DNA from: Penicillus capitatus
Taxonomy: Eukaryota; Chlorophyta
Length of the DNA: 64,000 nt
Direction: 5' to 3'
Assembly (NCBI GenBank): GCA_965649825.1
Contig: OZ287719.1
Span: forward strand, 107,309 to 171,308
Shown: piece by piece, positions 53,700 through 64,000 of the stretch
Numbering within the stretch: the stretch's first letter is position 1
Layout: every line of letters starts with the position of its first letter
Translations under genes and position numbers: made by a program
The notes under the pieces: generated by a model
What the model was told of the DNA's origin: nothing
Database searches by the model: none
Seen by the model: the letters and a program-made list of their open reading frames with translations, nothing else

Positions 53700-54622
53700 A
53701 ACAGGTTGCCTGAGAGAAATCGTTTGAAAGACAGATAGCGCAGGTTTCCGTCGGGAAGTCAATGTATGGTTGGTTCGCGTGTGTTCCCGCTTATCCTCTA
53801 CTACGCGTTTCTCGTAGAATTTTGGCCTTTCGTACACTCTTGATGACAATGTGCGGATCGAAAAACCTAATCCGCTTGTCGCATACGGCAGATACGGTCG
53901 ACGTAGAGGTTATGTCGATACATACAGCCAGGAAAAGAGAAACGACGTCACGAAGGGGCTTGTCTGCATTCACGGGACTGATCCATCGACGTTCTTCGAG
54001 AGAGAAGCTGAAGGCGGACTTCATTCGCGGATATCTGTTTTGACCACAGAGTAGTCCATCGGTCTCCAGCTTCGCTCGTTGAACCCGTTTGGCGAGTTTT
54101 GTATTCATTGCCTTGAATTACAGAATCAACTCATCTAGAAGCTTTCGCCATGAGCAATCCCCGAACGTAAACAGCCTCTTTGCAAGCCGTGGATCTCCAC
54201 GTTCTGTCTCTTTGTCCCCGACCGCCTATCATACACTTTACCGGCGTGATAAATGAGCGATACAGTTAGCCATGCGATCAGATCCCACTTGGACGCTTAT
54301 TAGGTTTAAGACCTTTGGAAATGGATACGTCTTCTTTCAGAAAAGAGCTTTCTAAAGCGTAGAATAATCATTCATTACACTCTTCACGTCCAGGAAGGCA
54401 GATGCCAATACACTCTATGCCCAAAGAACAGTCTTGTAGAGCAAAAGGCTGAGTGAGTTCTCTCTTAGGAAACATCCTCAGCAGGGGGCGAAGGAAACGC
54501 ATAATGTGATTTATTGAGAAAAGTTTCTTCTTCCTTCTGAATCGAAAGGATTCGTCTGAGTGAAGACTATTCGATGCAGAAGATCTATGTAAGGAGATCG
54601 ATCGTTTGTCATGTCGCTCTAC
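53700..54622. other. Intergenic between P2 and P3
   Basis: No domain-bearing ORF, no repeats in the window. Short ORFs on both strands look accidental. Confidence 0.5.
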
Positions 54623-57600
54623 TTAAAACTCAAGTTGATGAGAAAATCTGCGCGGAACGTCCTGCAGACAATCATCGCCGTCTTCATCGGACGATTCGCT
54701 CTTGATATGCCAAAATGGCAAAATGTTTGCGAGCTTCCTCGAGAGACCAGTAAAACCTGCATGCGATCGATCGTTGAATAAGAAAGCTGGATTGTTGGAT
54801 GCCAGAAACTGATCGATAATAATGTGCAGTCCAGCGTACAGTCGATAGAGGATGTAGAGCAGATAGATCACATTCACAGCGAAGGCGAAGCTGACCATCA
54901 CTGATCGTCCGGCGCCAGTAGAGCTCGGCTCAAGGATGATAATGGCCGCAAAGAAGACCAGAGAGGAGGAAAGGAGGGACGCAGACTCGAGAGCATTGAG
55001 ATCGATTCTGTTGTTGACTTGGACCCACTTCATCGCCAGCTTCGGCAATTGGATCACTCGAAACAGCCATCCGCTATAGTCAGGGACGTTGTTGCTGCCT
55101 TCGAAGATCTTGAAAGGCGTAAGGAAGCACTGCAGTGCTTGAGCGATGACGAGAATTCCTGCGCACATGGTTGCTTGCAATCTGGGCTCCAGGTGCACCG
55201 AAAACACCACGACGGCGGCGATCATCGCCTTTCGAGTGAGAATCACAGACTCCCACGAAGCTCGGTACCACTCCTTTCGGTAAGCCTGATACAGAAACCA
55301 GTATCTAGACACAAATACGGTATCTGTTCTCTGTTTTTTGTTAAGGGGGAGCCAGATGACGATGCAGAGGACTCCACTGAAGGCAAAGAAGAGGCCTGCG
55401 AAGCCCACGATGCCGACTGGGAGATGGCTTTCCTCAAAGCAGACAATCTTGGTGTCTTCGACCCAAATGAATTTCACAGGTTCGGTGGCATAGCGGAGAT
55501 ATGGATGATCCGACTCGACATATTCTGTGGCAGGATCGACTTCCATGCAGTTGACTGCTCTGAGCAGCTCCCTCACAATGTCGATGTAGGAGATGTAGAT
55601 AGAGACGATGGAGATGACAATGATATAGGTGAAGAAGGTTGTCCAATTGGTATCGGCGGCGGCTTCCGACTGCAGTATGCGTTTCTGGATCTCTTTGAAA
55701 ATCCAGTAGAACAGAAAGGCCGAGACGAGAACTGTCAGGACGATCCATGGTGTGGCAAGCCGCATCCACAGGGCAGCAATGGACCGAGGCGTCTCGCCAT
55801 GACTGAAATTGCATTCGTATGGAGAGGAGATCAACACTGTGATCAAACCGGCGAGGGCAGCTGAAAACAGCCACGAGCTAAGAATCTTTGCACATGCGTG
55901 GCGATCTTGCCTTGCGAGGTCAGGAGTATGCGCGGAAACCCAGGCCACTCCATCTGCAAACGAATGGCAATACTTGTGACTTGCAGGTAGTTAATGAGAA
56001 TCTGTCATCACACACATCTCGAAGATAGACGGTTTGTGGCGTTCATGACCTTGAGTGTTTCTGTCCATTGTACCGTTGCAAAGAGATTCCCTGTGGAACG
56101 TGCATTGCCGTTCGGTGTCCCGGCTTGGCCGAGCGACGTACCATCTTGACAGCACATAAGACATGAACAGAGACGGAGCAGGGGTGGAAGGCACCTTCAA
56201 TCTCTGAAGTTTCTATAGGGTGCACTTGTCCATTGCGGAGAATTCCGCTGCTTCTCAGTCCATTGGAAGCATTGGCCGATAGAGATTGAAGCTCATACTT
56301 AACAAGCTCAACTCTCGAGTGCATTGTCGTCAGGGTAATGGCACAATTAATTCCGATGAGCAAGAGCAGCCAACTCATACCCAGAAAAACGAACAGACTG
56401 TTCATTGCCTCCTCCTTCTGGCACGATTCGCACTTGCCTGTGTAGGAGTGCCCATGACCTAACTGACAGGATCCACAGAGAAATCCTTCGTACCCTGCAG
56501 CGCACTGGGCATAGGATTCCGAGAAATCTGGCTCAGGGCTCCCTCTGCCAATGTGCTCATCCAGTTGCTCAAGATCTTCTTGCACTTTGGTGAGGTCCTT
56601 GTAGTAGAGGGTAAGCTGTTCGGATCTCTCTGCATAGCTGCAGGCCACCGACTGGATGCATTTTCGAAGGACTGGGGAGAATGGTGTGGAATGCCAGTAT
56701 CCATCGGTCGGAACGAGCACGGCTTCTCCACTGCACTTGCCATTGACCTCGCAGCTTTGACACTTGTTGAGAGTAGAGTTGAAACCGTACTGATCGATGG
56801 GGCATTTGTTGCAGACATTCCCCTGCTCGAACTCTCCTGGATGGCATCCTCGCACATACATCTGGAGTTCGATTTTGATCTTCGGATCCCGTTGGCTGAA
56901 GATTTTTAAAGTGCTGCTTCGATCGATGCCGTATGCTTTGGTGTTGTTGATCACGGCCACGCCATCGACAGCTTCGTACCTTAGATCACCGATTACCGCA
57001 TCCGATTCGAGGGTCAGCTCCAGACTCGCATCATCGATGGCTCCGCCGATTGTCTGATTGAAGACATCTTTGACCATGATGCGCAACGGTGTGTCGCATT
57101 CGGACGCTTCTTTCTTGGAGGCAACACAAAGAACCTCTCCACTGGCTACTTGTGCAAGCTGTCGGATGCCTCCCTCAGCATGTAGGTATGCCACGTTGGT
57201 GCCGGCTTGTGATTGACTGGCCGTCGTGTCTAGATTTGTATTGTTTATCATATTCAGGCAGAAAGGCTTCAGTTGTTCTGCCGGACTCCTTAAAGCGACA
57301 GCATGTTGGCCTGCGATCCATCTTGGGTGTCCAGGACTACACGATACTGCAACACTGACAGTGGATGTCGAGAAGACGCCTCCTCCCCTCACAGCTGCGT
57401 TGTTGGCAATAGTGATGTTGTACACGTCAAACTTCTGACAGGACATGTATCCAAAGGCAGGCGGAAAGCAGTCGGATACATTTCCTCGATTCCAATACAG
57501 ATCTGTCATATGAAGGGAAAATCCCCCTGTCACACAGCATCGTGGTTTTCTCGGTGCGCCGAACTCGTATCGGTGCATCACCTCCAATGACGGCCGTGTT

Positions 57601-59796
57601 ACTGGAGACATTGACGTTTCGGAAAGTAATCTGTGCGACCGTGTACAGACTCATGCTGAGGCACACCATGCAGACGCCGCCTCCGTGTCCTTCGGGGATG
57701 CCCACCAAGTAACTGAAGAGCGTCTCATTGCCCAACTGATCTCTTCGATCCGGAACGATCACGCCAGCCTCGAGCGAAGGAATGAATCCCCTGCCATCTT
57801 CTACAAGTTTCTTCATCATCGGTGTGTCCATGCTTAAAGCTTTGTTTACGATGAAGTCTGTATCTTCCAGCTGTCATAACATCAGTGTGTGCCAAGAGCA
57901 TGGATGTGTCCTCACTGTGAATGCAAAGATGATCGTCTCGGCCGTTTCGAAGCGCAGCCCTCCTCCGACACTTGCATGGTTGTTTCGGAAAACAGTGCGT
58001 TGTCCTTGAAAAGACGTGATCGTGAGATTCTTGACGGCATAGATATCGAGGCCTCCTCCAACCAATGCACGGTTATTCTCAAACATCACTCCTCGAAGCA
58101 TAAAAGGATATTCCACGCTGTAGGCGTACATTCCTCCTCCGAGACGGTAGCTCGTATTGTTTCGAAGAATCAAGGCCGAAAGGTCGAGGGGACCTGCGCC
58201 ATTCTCCCAAATCTACCCCAGGTGTCGCATTCGCGTAGAGTGCTTACCTGTATCGCTGAGCATGATGCCGCCTGCTGTCCCAGCAACGCAGTCCTCGATA
58301 ATCGTGTGTTGACCAGGTCGTGCTGGATCCCAGTTTGTCATAAGAGAGGCCTCTCGCCAGATGATGATGCCACCGCCTAGTGCTGCCTTGTTCCTTGATA
58401 TCATCGTGCTCTGAAGGTGCAGCTTGGAGTGCCAGACAAACAGGGCTCCTCCGCTCCTCAGTGCAATGTTTTCTGAGAAGTGACATGCGGAAATGTGATG
58501 TTCTGAGGATGAAGATGCGGATCCTTGGAGAGCGAGGCCTCCTCCTTGTTGGGCTCGATTTCTCTGGAACGTGCAGTTTTGCATTGTCCAGTTAACGGGG
58601 GATTCATGAAGGGCAGAGTAATGCAGTGCACCGCCCGTTCGCATCTCATTCACGGAAAAGACACTGTATAAAGCATTGGGCTGCGGTCCACAGAAAGCAA
58701 CATTCTCTGTGAAGACGTTGTTCTCTAGGTGGAAATTGAAGTTATCTTCTTCGATAGAGGAAAACCGTCCTTGGATGACAGCAATGCCGCCGCCAGCTTT
58801 GCATCCAATGTTGTTGATGAATGTTGAATGTTCAATCGATACATTCGCAGGATTTGCTGCAAATACAGCACCTCCCATTCCACAAGTGTTCAGAATACCG
58901 TAAGAAGTTGTCTCCTGATCAAACGATTCCTCAGAGAGAGCCAATGTGGTCTCCTCGTGCGCCGTATTGTGCGCGAACCGCGATGTGTCAATCTTCAATG
59001 ACGTCTTCCGCACGTGACGCAGGTAGACAGCGCCTCCTGTCAGATCAGCCTCGTTCTGCTCAAACTCCGAGTCCTGGATCTCCACATGTGCATTTCTGGC
59101 GTAAATGGCACCACCCAGTGTTCCGCGGTTGCCGAAGAAACGACAGGACTGGAAGCGGACGACAGGCCTGGCACAGGTTCGGTTATCGCAGGCATCCACG
59201 CGCACAGCAGCGCCGAAGACACGCCCTCCTGTCTCGCCGTTATTCCAGAAATGGACGCCTTCGAAGTCCACCGCCGTCCGCTGCTTCAAACTCGACGGCT
59301 CGACCTGGACCACCACGGCAGACGCCCTCCTGCACTGGGTGATGTTCATGGACCGGAGACGGACGGTGCCATTCCTGCAGATCCCTCAGTTACCGATGAG
59401 AGGGATCGGAGCTTGCCTGATGACGATGGCGCTCTCGATCCCGTTTTGTGGGCAGCTAAGGACGGTAGGCGTGTCTGTCCTTCCTTCGAGGGTCACATTC
59501 CGCTGGTCATCGATGACGATTGGCCCGGAAAGAGCGAGGGCAGTCACGTCGAGGTGTATCTCTGTCCAGTCAGAGTCCATTGAAAGGGCATTTCGCAATT
59601 CATCTTCGGTGGTAATGGCGTGTACGTATCCACCTGGTATTTGCAAGAGCCTCTTCTCACCACCTGACCCATAACACCGCCTTCAGAGAGACAATTTATT
59701 CGATGGCTTGCACTGACCCACTTCGTAAGTACCACCACTTGGTGTGAACAGTAAAAGAAGGGCAATGTACGTCTGAAAAACAGCGGCCGGCTTCAT
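54623..59796 (-). CDS. P3: beta-helix / Cys-rich / multi-pass membrane protein
   Basis: ATG 59796 starts the signal peptide MKPAAVFQTYIALLLLF; a GTACTTACG donor then leads to an exon from about 59640 (GYVHAITTEDELRNALS). Beta-helix frames 59349-58213, 58173-57874 and 57831-57427 follow, then 57611-56043 with CHPGEFEQGNVCNKC, YWHSTPFSPVLRKC and GFLCGSC. The final exon 55948-54623 has about eight membrane segments with FVSRYWFLYQAYRKEWYRAS. Paralogous to P1 and P2 in tandem. The first two frames are joined through the same short GTAACTGAGGGATCTGCAG stretch as P2, but with one base fewer, so one of the two copies is probably out of frame here. Confidence 0.8.
59035..59615. repeat. P3 side of near-identical P2/P3 tract
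   Basis: Partner of 52790-53365. It covers the first beta-helix coils and the preceding exon but not the signal-peptide exon. Confidence 0.9.
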
Positions 59797-61426
59797 GGCG
59801 CCTCGCCACGAGTCAGACGTGAAACGCGTTCCAGCGTAGGAGAAAGGCTCAAAATACAAAGCGAGCTCTCAGTATCTAGGTTCAGTGATGGGATTCGGAG
59901 ACGGTTCGCGCAGAACAAAGCTGTTATCCGAGCAGAACAAGAAATGCTTTGTTAAAGTAAGAGAATCTACGTTAAGCAGTTGCGTTTAAACGAACGCGTC
60001 GTGCTATAACGAACGATTAGACGCACTTGAAGACAGACGGAGGTTGCTGTTGTTCCATCTGTCGAGTCGGCCAATTTCTGTGTGCCTTCTCTTGTGTGTT
60101 TAATCTGAGCTGTGAAAACCGAAGTTGCAAGTTCTGTACGAGGCATATCTTCGCCGTGATTCGACGGACCACCTCCTTTGCTCGAAGTCGAAGTTAAGCT
60201 TCTTTGTCTTCGGCCATTCACTACTAAACGCTTGACTGACCGCCATCTAAGATGCATCTATCTGTTTAGTTTTCTTCTATCTGCCATCCTCGGTCGTGCA
60301 AATGATGGTTAACTTAGAATTGTGGAAGGCAGAATTCTGAACTTTTCAATATACCATGGCCTTCTTCTCCAGAATCTGTTGTACAATGCTTTCAGTCCTT
60401 CTTCGGTGCCCAAAGTCGATGCCTAATACGGCGAAGAGGCGCTAGCACGGCGCCTTTTACAGGAACAAGGAACGTCAATCTTGTGCGACATGAGCGTATG
60501 CGTTGAGTTGTACCGAGTAATAAGTACGCTGATCTCGTCACAAGGAGAATACTATCACACTTAAAAACCCTCTTGTCGTATCTATGATCTATGAGATTCG
60601 TTAGAAGGAAACTTCAATCTCTTGTCCGTTTAATCAGGAGTTATAAATGGCAAACAAGCAGTCATCGATTGATCGTTTGCGTGTTAAGGTGAGGGAAAAT
60701 CCGTGAATTTGACACTTGTCCCCCCAGAGATGACACAAATGATCTGGATTCTTACGGCCAATGCCGCCAGATTCTTGTCAAGCAAGGGCGCAATTTCGAG
60801 GAACATAATGAGACGGCAAATGTAAATGGGAGGCATTTCTGTCACTTTGTTTTTCGCACCCTCGGCAATGCGACGTAACCATCGCCGCCGAGTCGCGCTA
60901 AGTAGGGGCGAGTCGTGTAGACTGAGAGTCAGTACCTAGGAATTGAAGTTCACGGAACTTTCTGGAACTTCACTAAGAACTCACTCTTAAATTCCTTAGA
61001 ATTCTCGTACCGTCACTTCAGGAACTGTGTATTTAAGCACGGGTCGGCCACATAAATCATCTCTCGATTGACATCTAAGTTTCTACTGTCGTTTGTGAAT
61101 TACATATAATCTGTCTCTATTTGTCAGAACATTCACTGTATATCGGCTACAACCACCGAATCTTCTAGACGTCGCTGCTTTCTTAAGGACTGCTAGCCAC
61201 ATATTGCAAACACAAGACTTCCGCTGCGCTTGTGAAATGAGTCATTCTGGAGACGTCGGCGGCCCAGTCTTGCCAAATGTACCACCGCCACCTGTCCACC
61301 GAGTATGGGCGGAAGACATCACGGCTGATGCGGCCACGAAAACCGGGTATCGCCAAGATTTCCATTGGCGATGTGACTGTCTCGTCAGCAATGGGTCACC
61401 TGTTGAAGAGGTCGCCTGTTATCACA
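59797..61426. other. Intergenic, no gene recognised
   Basis: Only short unrelated ORFs. A 96-codon minus ORF (59967-60257) lacks a recognisable domain. No repeats shared with the rest of the window were noticed. Confidence 0.5.
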
Positions 61427-61740
61427 TTAGGAGGGGTTCTGTGAAAGGGTCCTTTCTTCTGGCTCTGGATGACTCTGTCGCCTTCGTGGCTCCTGGTTTG
61501 GTGACGTATCGCCTTCCGAGATATCACCACGGTGTTCTTCTGCTTCGACTCTTACGGCTGAAGGTCCGGCCTCTGCTACGTGTTCGGGTCGGTCACTTTG
61601 AGTCGAGCTACGTCGAGAATCGAAGAGTCCGGCGTTGTGGACCACCCGACTGGCGCCCCGTTGAAACAGGTCAGTGGCGTCGATACTTCGGCGTTCTGCC
61701 TCCCGGAAATGACCGAGCGCCGCAAGGAACGGGGGGTTCT
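61427..61740 (-). pseudogene. YDSRRSS family member truncated by a solo LTR
   Basis: Minus strand reads PPFLAALGHFREAERRSIDA, then RVVHNAGLFDSRRSSTQSD, and an acidic/Ser tail stopping at 61427. It closely follows the 44945 protein. The 5' end of the family reading is lost exactly where the RE1-type LTR begins (61743). Confidence 0.62.
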
Positions 61741-61742
61741 GG

Positions 61743-61899
61743 TGTTGTGAGAATTCGCTCGAAAGGGTAAAGGAATGCGCGTTCGCGGTAGGCTGTTCGT
61801 TTGTGAAACGTACAGATCGCAGTTACAATCCTGTGATTCAGCGCGTCCGTTTTAATGTTCATTCTCTCTAGATTATTCTCATCGTATTCCATCAGAACA
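61743..61899 (-). mobile_element. Solo LTR of RE1
   Basis: 157 bp matching the RE1 3' LTR (10604-10761) at about 95 percent, with TGTTGTGAG and TCAGAACA ends and no internal sequence. Flanking pentamers (tctgg, ctgtc) differ, so the target duplication is lost or the solo LTR formed by unequal recombination. A 9-10 bp accaaggtt tandem repeat follows at 61916-61948. Confidence 0.9.
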
Positions 61900-62144
61900 C
61901 TGTCCCCATGTAGACCAAGGTTACCAAGGTTACCAAGGTTACCAAGGTGGTAACTGTCGCCTAAATGGGGAAGTGACGTCTTTTCAACTTAGGTGTGCGG
62001 CCTCCAAGGGGTTTTTTTCTCTGGTCCTCGTGTGAGGCTGACGCATCCGTCCTTTCAACGCGGGGAATATTGGAGACAATCAGCACCACCTGTTGTCTGT
62101 TTTGAACCCTTGTAAGAGCGTTTCTTTGCCGTGCCCTTGCCACC

Positions 62145-62481
62145 ATGGCCAGCGACGTCGAACCTAGCGTTTCCCGTGCAACAGTCCCGTATCCTCCACT
62201 CTATCCCACCTACCAAGAAAGCCTGAAGGTTTTCCGGCGAAACGAGAAGGAGGAACTCCTTTGGCGCGGGGCGGACCAAGTCGCTCGCTCAGAACAGCTT
62301 GTACGACGCCGCACGAAGCTCTGAAGAGAGGAGCATCGATCACACGCCTCAAATCCCGGACCACCCACCTTCCCCTGGCCTCTTAGACCCAGAAGTCTGC
62401 GTGGAGGAACACGACCTCGAGCGGAACGCCCCTACCACCGATAACAACGCACCCGACTGTGAGCCTAATGTTACGATCTAG
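62145..62481 (+). pseudogene. YDSRRSS family member with frameshift
   Basis: ATG at 62145 in a strong context (caccATGGcc) opens MASDVEPSVSRATVPYPPLY and runs through WRGADQV. The family match then continues in the +1 frame (NSLYDAARSSEERSIDH) to a stop at 62479-62481. A one-base change separates the two halves. Confidence 0.55.
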
Positions 62482-62492
62482 ACGATCATGTA

Positions 62493-62500
62493 TATATAAA
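62493..62500 (+). promoter_or_regulatory. TATA box
   Basis: TATATAAA 37 bp before the ATG at 62537, a good distance for a core promoter with a short leader. Confidence 0.5.
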
Positions 62501-62536
62501 GCGAACACTGCATTGTAACGACACACAGTTGCCATA

Positions 62537-63092
62537 ATGATTATTGCGTGGCTGCAGTTCGCGGTGACCATATTGGTCGGTACTGCCTACACCGACAAAG
62601 AGCCGACCGCCGACAGTAACCAACAGCTCCAAAAGTTGAACTGCAATCATTCTCTTACAACAGAAAGTCTGATGACAAGAATGAATCAACATTTATCTTT
62701 CGTCTCGACACCCCTACGATACGTTTGTCGGCGATCAGGGCCGGACGAAAGATTACCACAGCGGAAGACTTTACAAACTGTTTGGAGCAAGGTGAAAACA
62801 AGTGCAGATTGTTCATTTAAATACCCCTGTGGTGATGCGACATGCCTAGGCAGGTGACTCAATACCGCTCCAGGACCAGAGAAAAAGGCCCCTTTCCGGC
62901 CCAAAACCTCAAATGACACGACCCCGAGTGTCCCAGATCAAGGTGGCCCCCTCCCACACAAGACAGTCACCTCAGCACCTCAATCTTGCCGACAACGTTG
63001 ACTCATCTGTAGTGCCACCTGTGGCCTACAAATACGTGAACGTAGACCATTGTATAGCCTTTGCTCTTGTAATACGTGAAGCCTTCCGGTGA
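62537..63092 (+). pseudogene. Small secreted-protein ORF split by a solo LTR
   Basis: ATG 62537 gives the signal peptide MIIAWLQFAVTILVGTAYT and 63 codons up to the LTR insertion at 62725. Ignoring the LTR and one target copy, the same frame stays open for 30 more codons to TGA at 63090-63092. As it stands the frame runs into the LTR and ends after 106 residues. Function unknown. Confidence 0.45.
62726..62994. mobile_element. Solo LTR (269 bp) with 5-bp target duplication
   Basis: Begins TGTCGGCGATC and ends CTTGCCGACA. A perfect acgtt duplication flanks it (62721-62725 and 62995-62999). Related in layout to the RE2 LTR and the relics at 16.9-17.4 kb, but a separate family. Confidence 0.93.
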
Positions 63093-63125
63093 CAGATAGA
63101 TCGTTGCATTCGAAAAGAAAAAAGA

Positions 63126-63238
63126 TGCTAAATGGCCATGTCGCATCAAGGCCGCGGGCCTATAAATGGCCATGTCGCATCAAGGCCGCGAGCCTATAAA
63201 TGGCCATGTCGCATCAAGGCCGCGGGCCTATAAATGGC
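63126..63238. repeat. 34-bp tandem array carrying a TATA-like motif in each unit
   Basis: Three and a half units of the type aaatggccatgtcgcatcaa followed by ggccgcgggcctat. Every junction recreates tataaatggcc. It lies 320-430 bp upstream of the ATG at 63556. A separate TATAAATA sits at 63453-63460. Confidence 0.88.
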
Positions 63239-63452
63239 CATACGAAAGAGGGTTCAAAAAGCATCGACTCCCTTCTGTAACGAACCTGTTCTGATTTCTT
63301 GCCTTCGCCTAGTAGCCCATGTCAACGGCGTGGACCTCGCTGCGGCACCACGACAGATGGAGCGGCCGTTAATGCGCAAAAGCACGCCCAGCAGCTTCCC
63401 GGAAGCTTCTGGTAGAGCCGGTAGCTGTGCGGTAGCTGTACTGGAACACAAG

Positions 63453-63460
63453 TATAAATA
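63453..63460 (+). promoter_or_regulatory. TATA box of the 63.6-kb gene
   Basis: TATAAATA, about 100 bp before ATG 63556. Confidence 0.5.
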
Positions 63461-63555
63461 CGGGGTCGAACTAGTATTTTTCGCATTTGCATTTTGACTC
63501 GCGCTCTTTCGTTCTTTCTCTTTCTCTCTGTGTCAACGTAGGTAACGGCAACGCA

Positions 63556-64000
63556 ATGTTCTTCTCCTTGTTTGCCTTTATGTTTGCCTTCTTCTTCTGC
63601 GCCGTCTGCCGGAAGAGGCGCGAAGGATCTAGTTCGCGCCGAAGCCGGGATGATGGTAGCGGTCGCGTCGACGGAAGGCTTGACGGAGACGAGGACACGG
63701 AATCGCAGCATAGCTGGTACACGTGTTGCGACGCCGTGCACGACCTTCCGTCGGAACCGGAGGGTGCCGGCCTCGATGGGGATCTAGGGTTTGGCGCGAT
63801 CGGTCCGTTTCCGGACTACGCCTCGTGGGAGGCACTTGGGGTGTTCAGGCAGTCCACTGCGGCCAACGCGGCGGACAGCGGGGGCCAGAGTCCGGTTGCT
63901 TCGGAATGGGCAACGGACGGCAGCGTGAGGGAAACGTTGTCGCCCCCGGAAGACGACGCTCCGGTCGAGGCCTCCCTAGTCGACGGGGATGACCCGGATA
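63556..64000 (+). CDS. Second copy of the acidic Pro-rich gene, with N-terminal membrane anchor (3' end outside window)
   Basis: ATG 63556 opens a hydrophobic segment (MFFSLFAFMFAFFFCAVC) followed by basic residues (RKRRE), a signal-anchor shape. It then enters sequence matching the 45541 protein (GDEDTESQHSWYTCCDAVHD) and stays open to the window edge. About 370 bp align at over 90 percent with 45567-45935. This copy supplies the missing N-terminus of the family. Function unknown. Confidence 0.68.
   Translation, partial: MFFSLFAFMFAFFFCAVCRKRREGSSSRRSRDDGSGRVDGRLDGDEDTESQHSWYTCCDAVHDLPSEPEGAGLDGDLGFGAIGPFPDYASWEALGVFRQSTAANAADSGGQSPVASEWATDGSVRETLSPPEDDAPVEASLVDGDDPD

Noticed and set aside
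55019-55864. 281-codon plus ORF inside P3
   Set aside because: Lies antisense to conserved membrane segments shared by P1-P3. No similarity of its own.
61743-61899. Complete RE1 copy at 61.7 kb
   Set aside because: Only LTR sequence is present; no internal or second LTR sequence follows.

Overview
This is nuclear DNA from a microbial eukaryote. Genes have many introns of about 44-59 bp, RRM, GPN-loop and ankyrin genes are present, and there are LTR retrotransposons, a SINE and hammerhead ribozymes. A plastid-type SufA/IscA gene and a plant/algal-type LPA1-like kinase suggest a plastid-bearing protist or alga. The sequence alone does not fix the lineage.

Left part (1-33 kb): an accessory region built by repeated duplication. 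Five minus-strand genes encode secreted ankyrin-repeat proteins (ANK1-ANK5), plus one chimeric fragment (ANK6). Each begins with a signal-peptide exon and then has one 33-residue ankyrin repeat per exon, with phase-0 introns. Poorly understood conserved sequence (called U here) lies just upstream of most of them. Positions 1-2.36 kb are duplicated at 7.29-10.6 kb and 17.4 kb. That second copy was hit by a young gag-only LTR element (RE2, 7964-9765), inserted exactly at a splice acceptor, and by a decayed Ty3/gypsy-like element (RE1, 10604-16878). RE1 carries an unusual N-terminal module ahead of Gag: a signal peptide, a degenerate torsin/Clp-like ATPase region and membrane segments. From 16.9 to 25 kb lie LTR relics, a tRNA-derived SINE with 13-bp target duplications, hammerhead ribozymes at 18.6 and 20.6 kb, minisatellites, hairpin repeats, duplicated small secreted-protein genes and a single-exon protein with 26-residue tandem repeats.

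Middle (33-38 kb): a compact housekeeping island holding an LPA1-like P-loop kinase, a three-RRM RNA-binding protein, SufA/IscA and a seven-exon GPN2-like GTPase.

Right part (38-64 kb): three tandem paralogues of very large secretory-pathway membrane proteins (P1-P3). Each has a signal peptide, a right-handed beta-helix, a Cys-rich region and a multi-pass TRP-like membrane region. P2 and P3 share a sharply bounded near-identical 5' tract. Between and after them are scattered copies of a small unknown gene family, two copies of an acidic Pro/Gln-rich gene, and two solo LTRs, one of which splits a small secreted-protein ORF.
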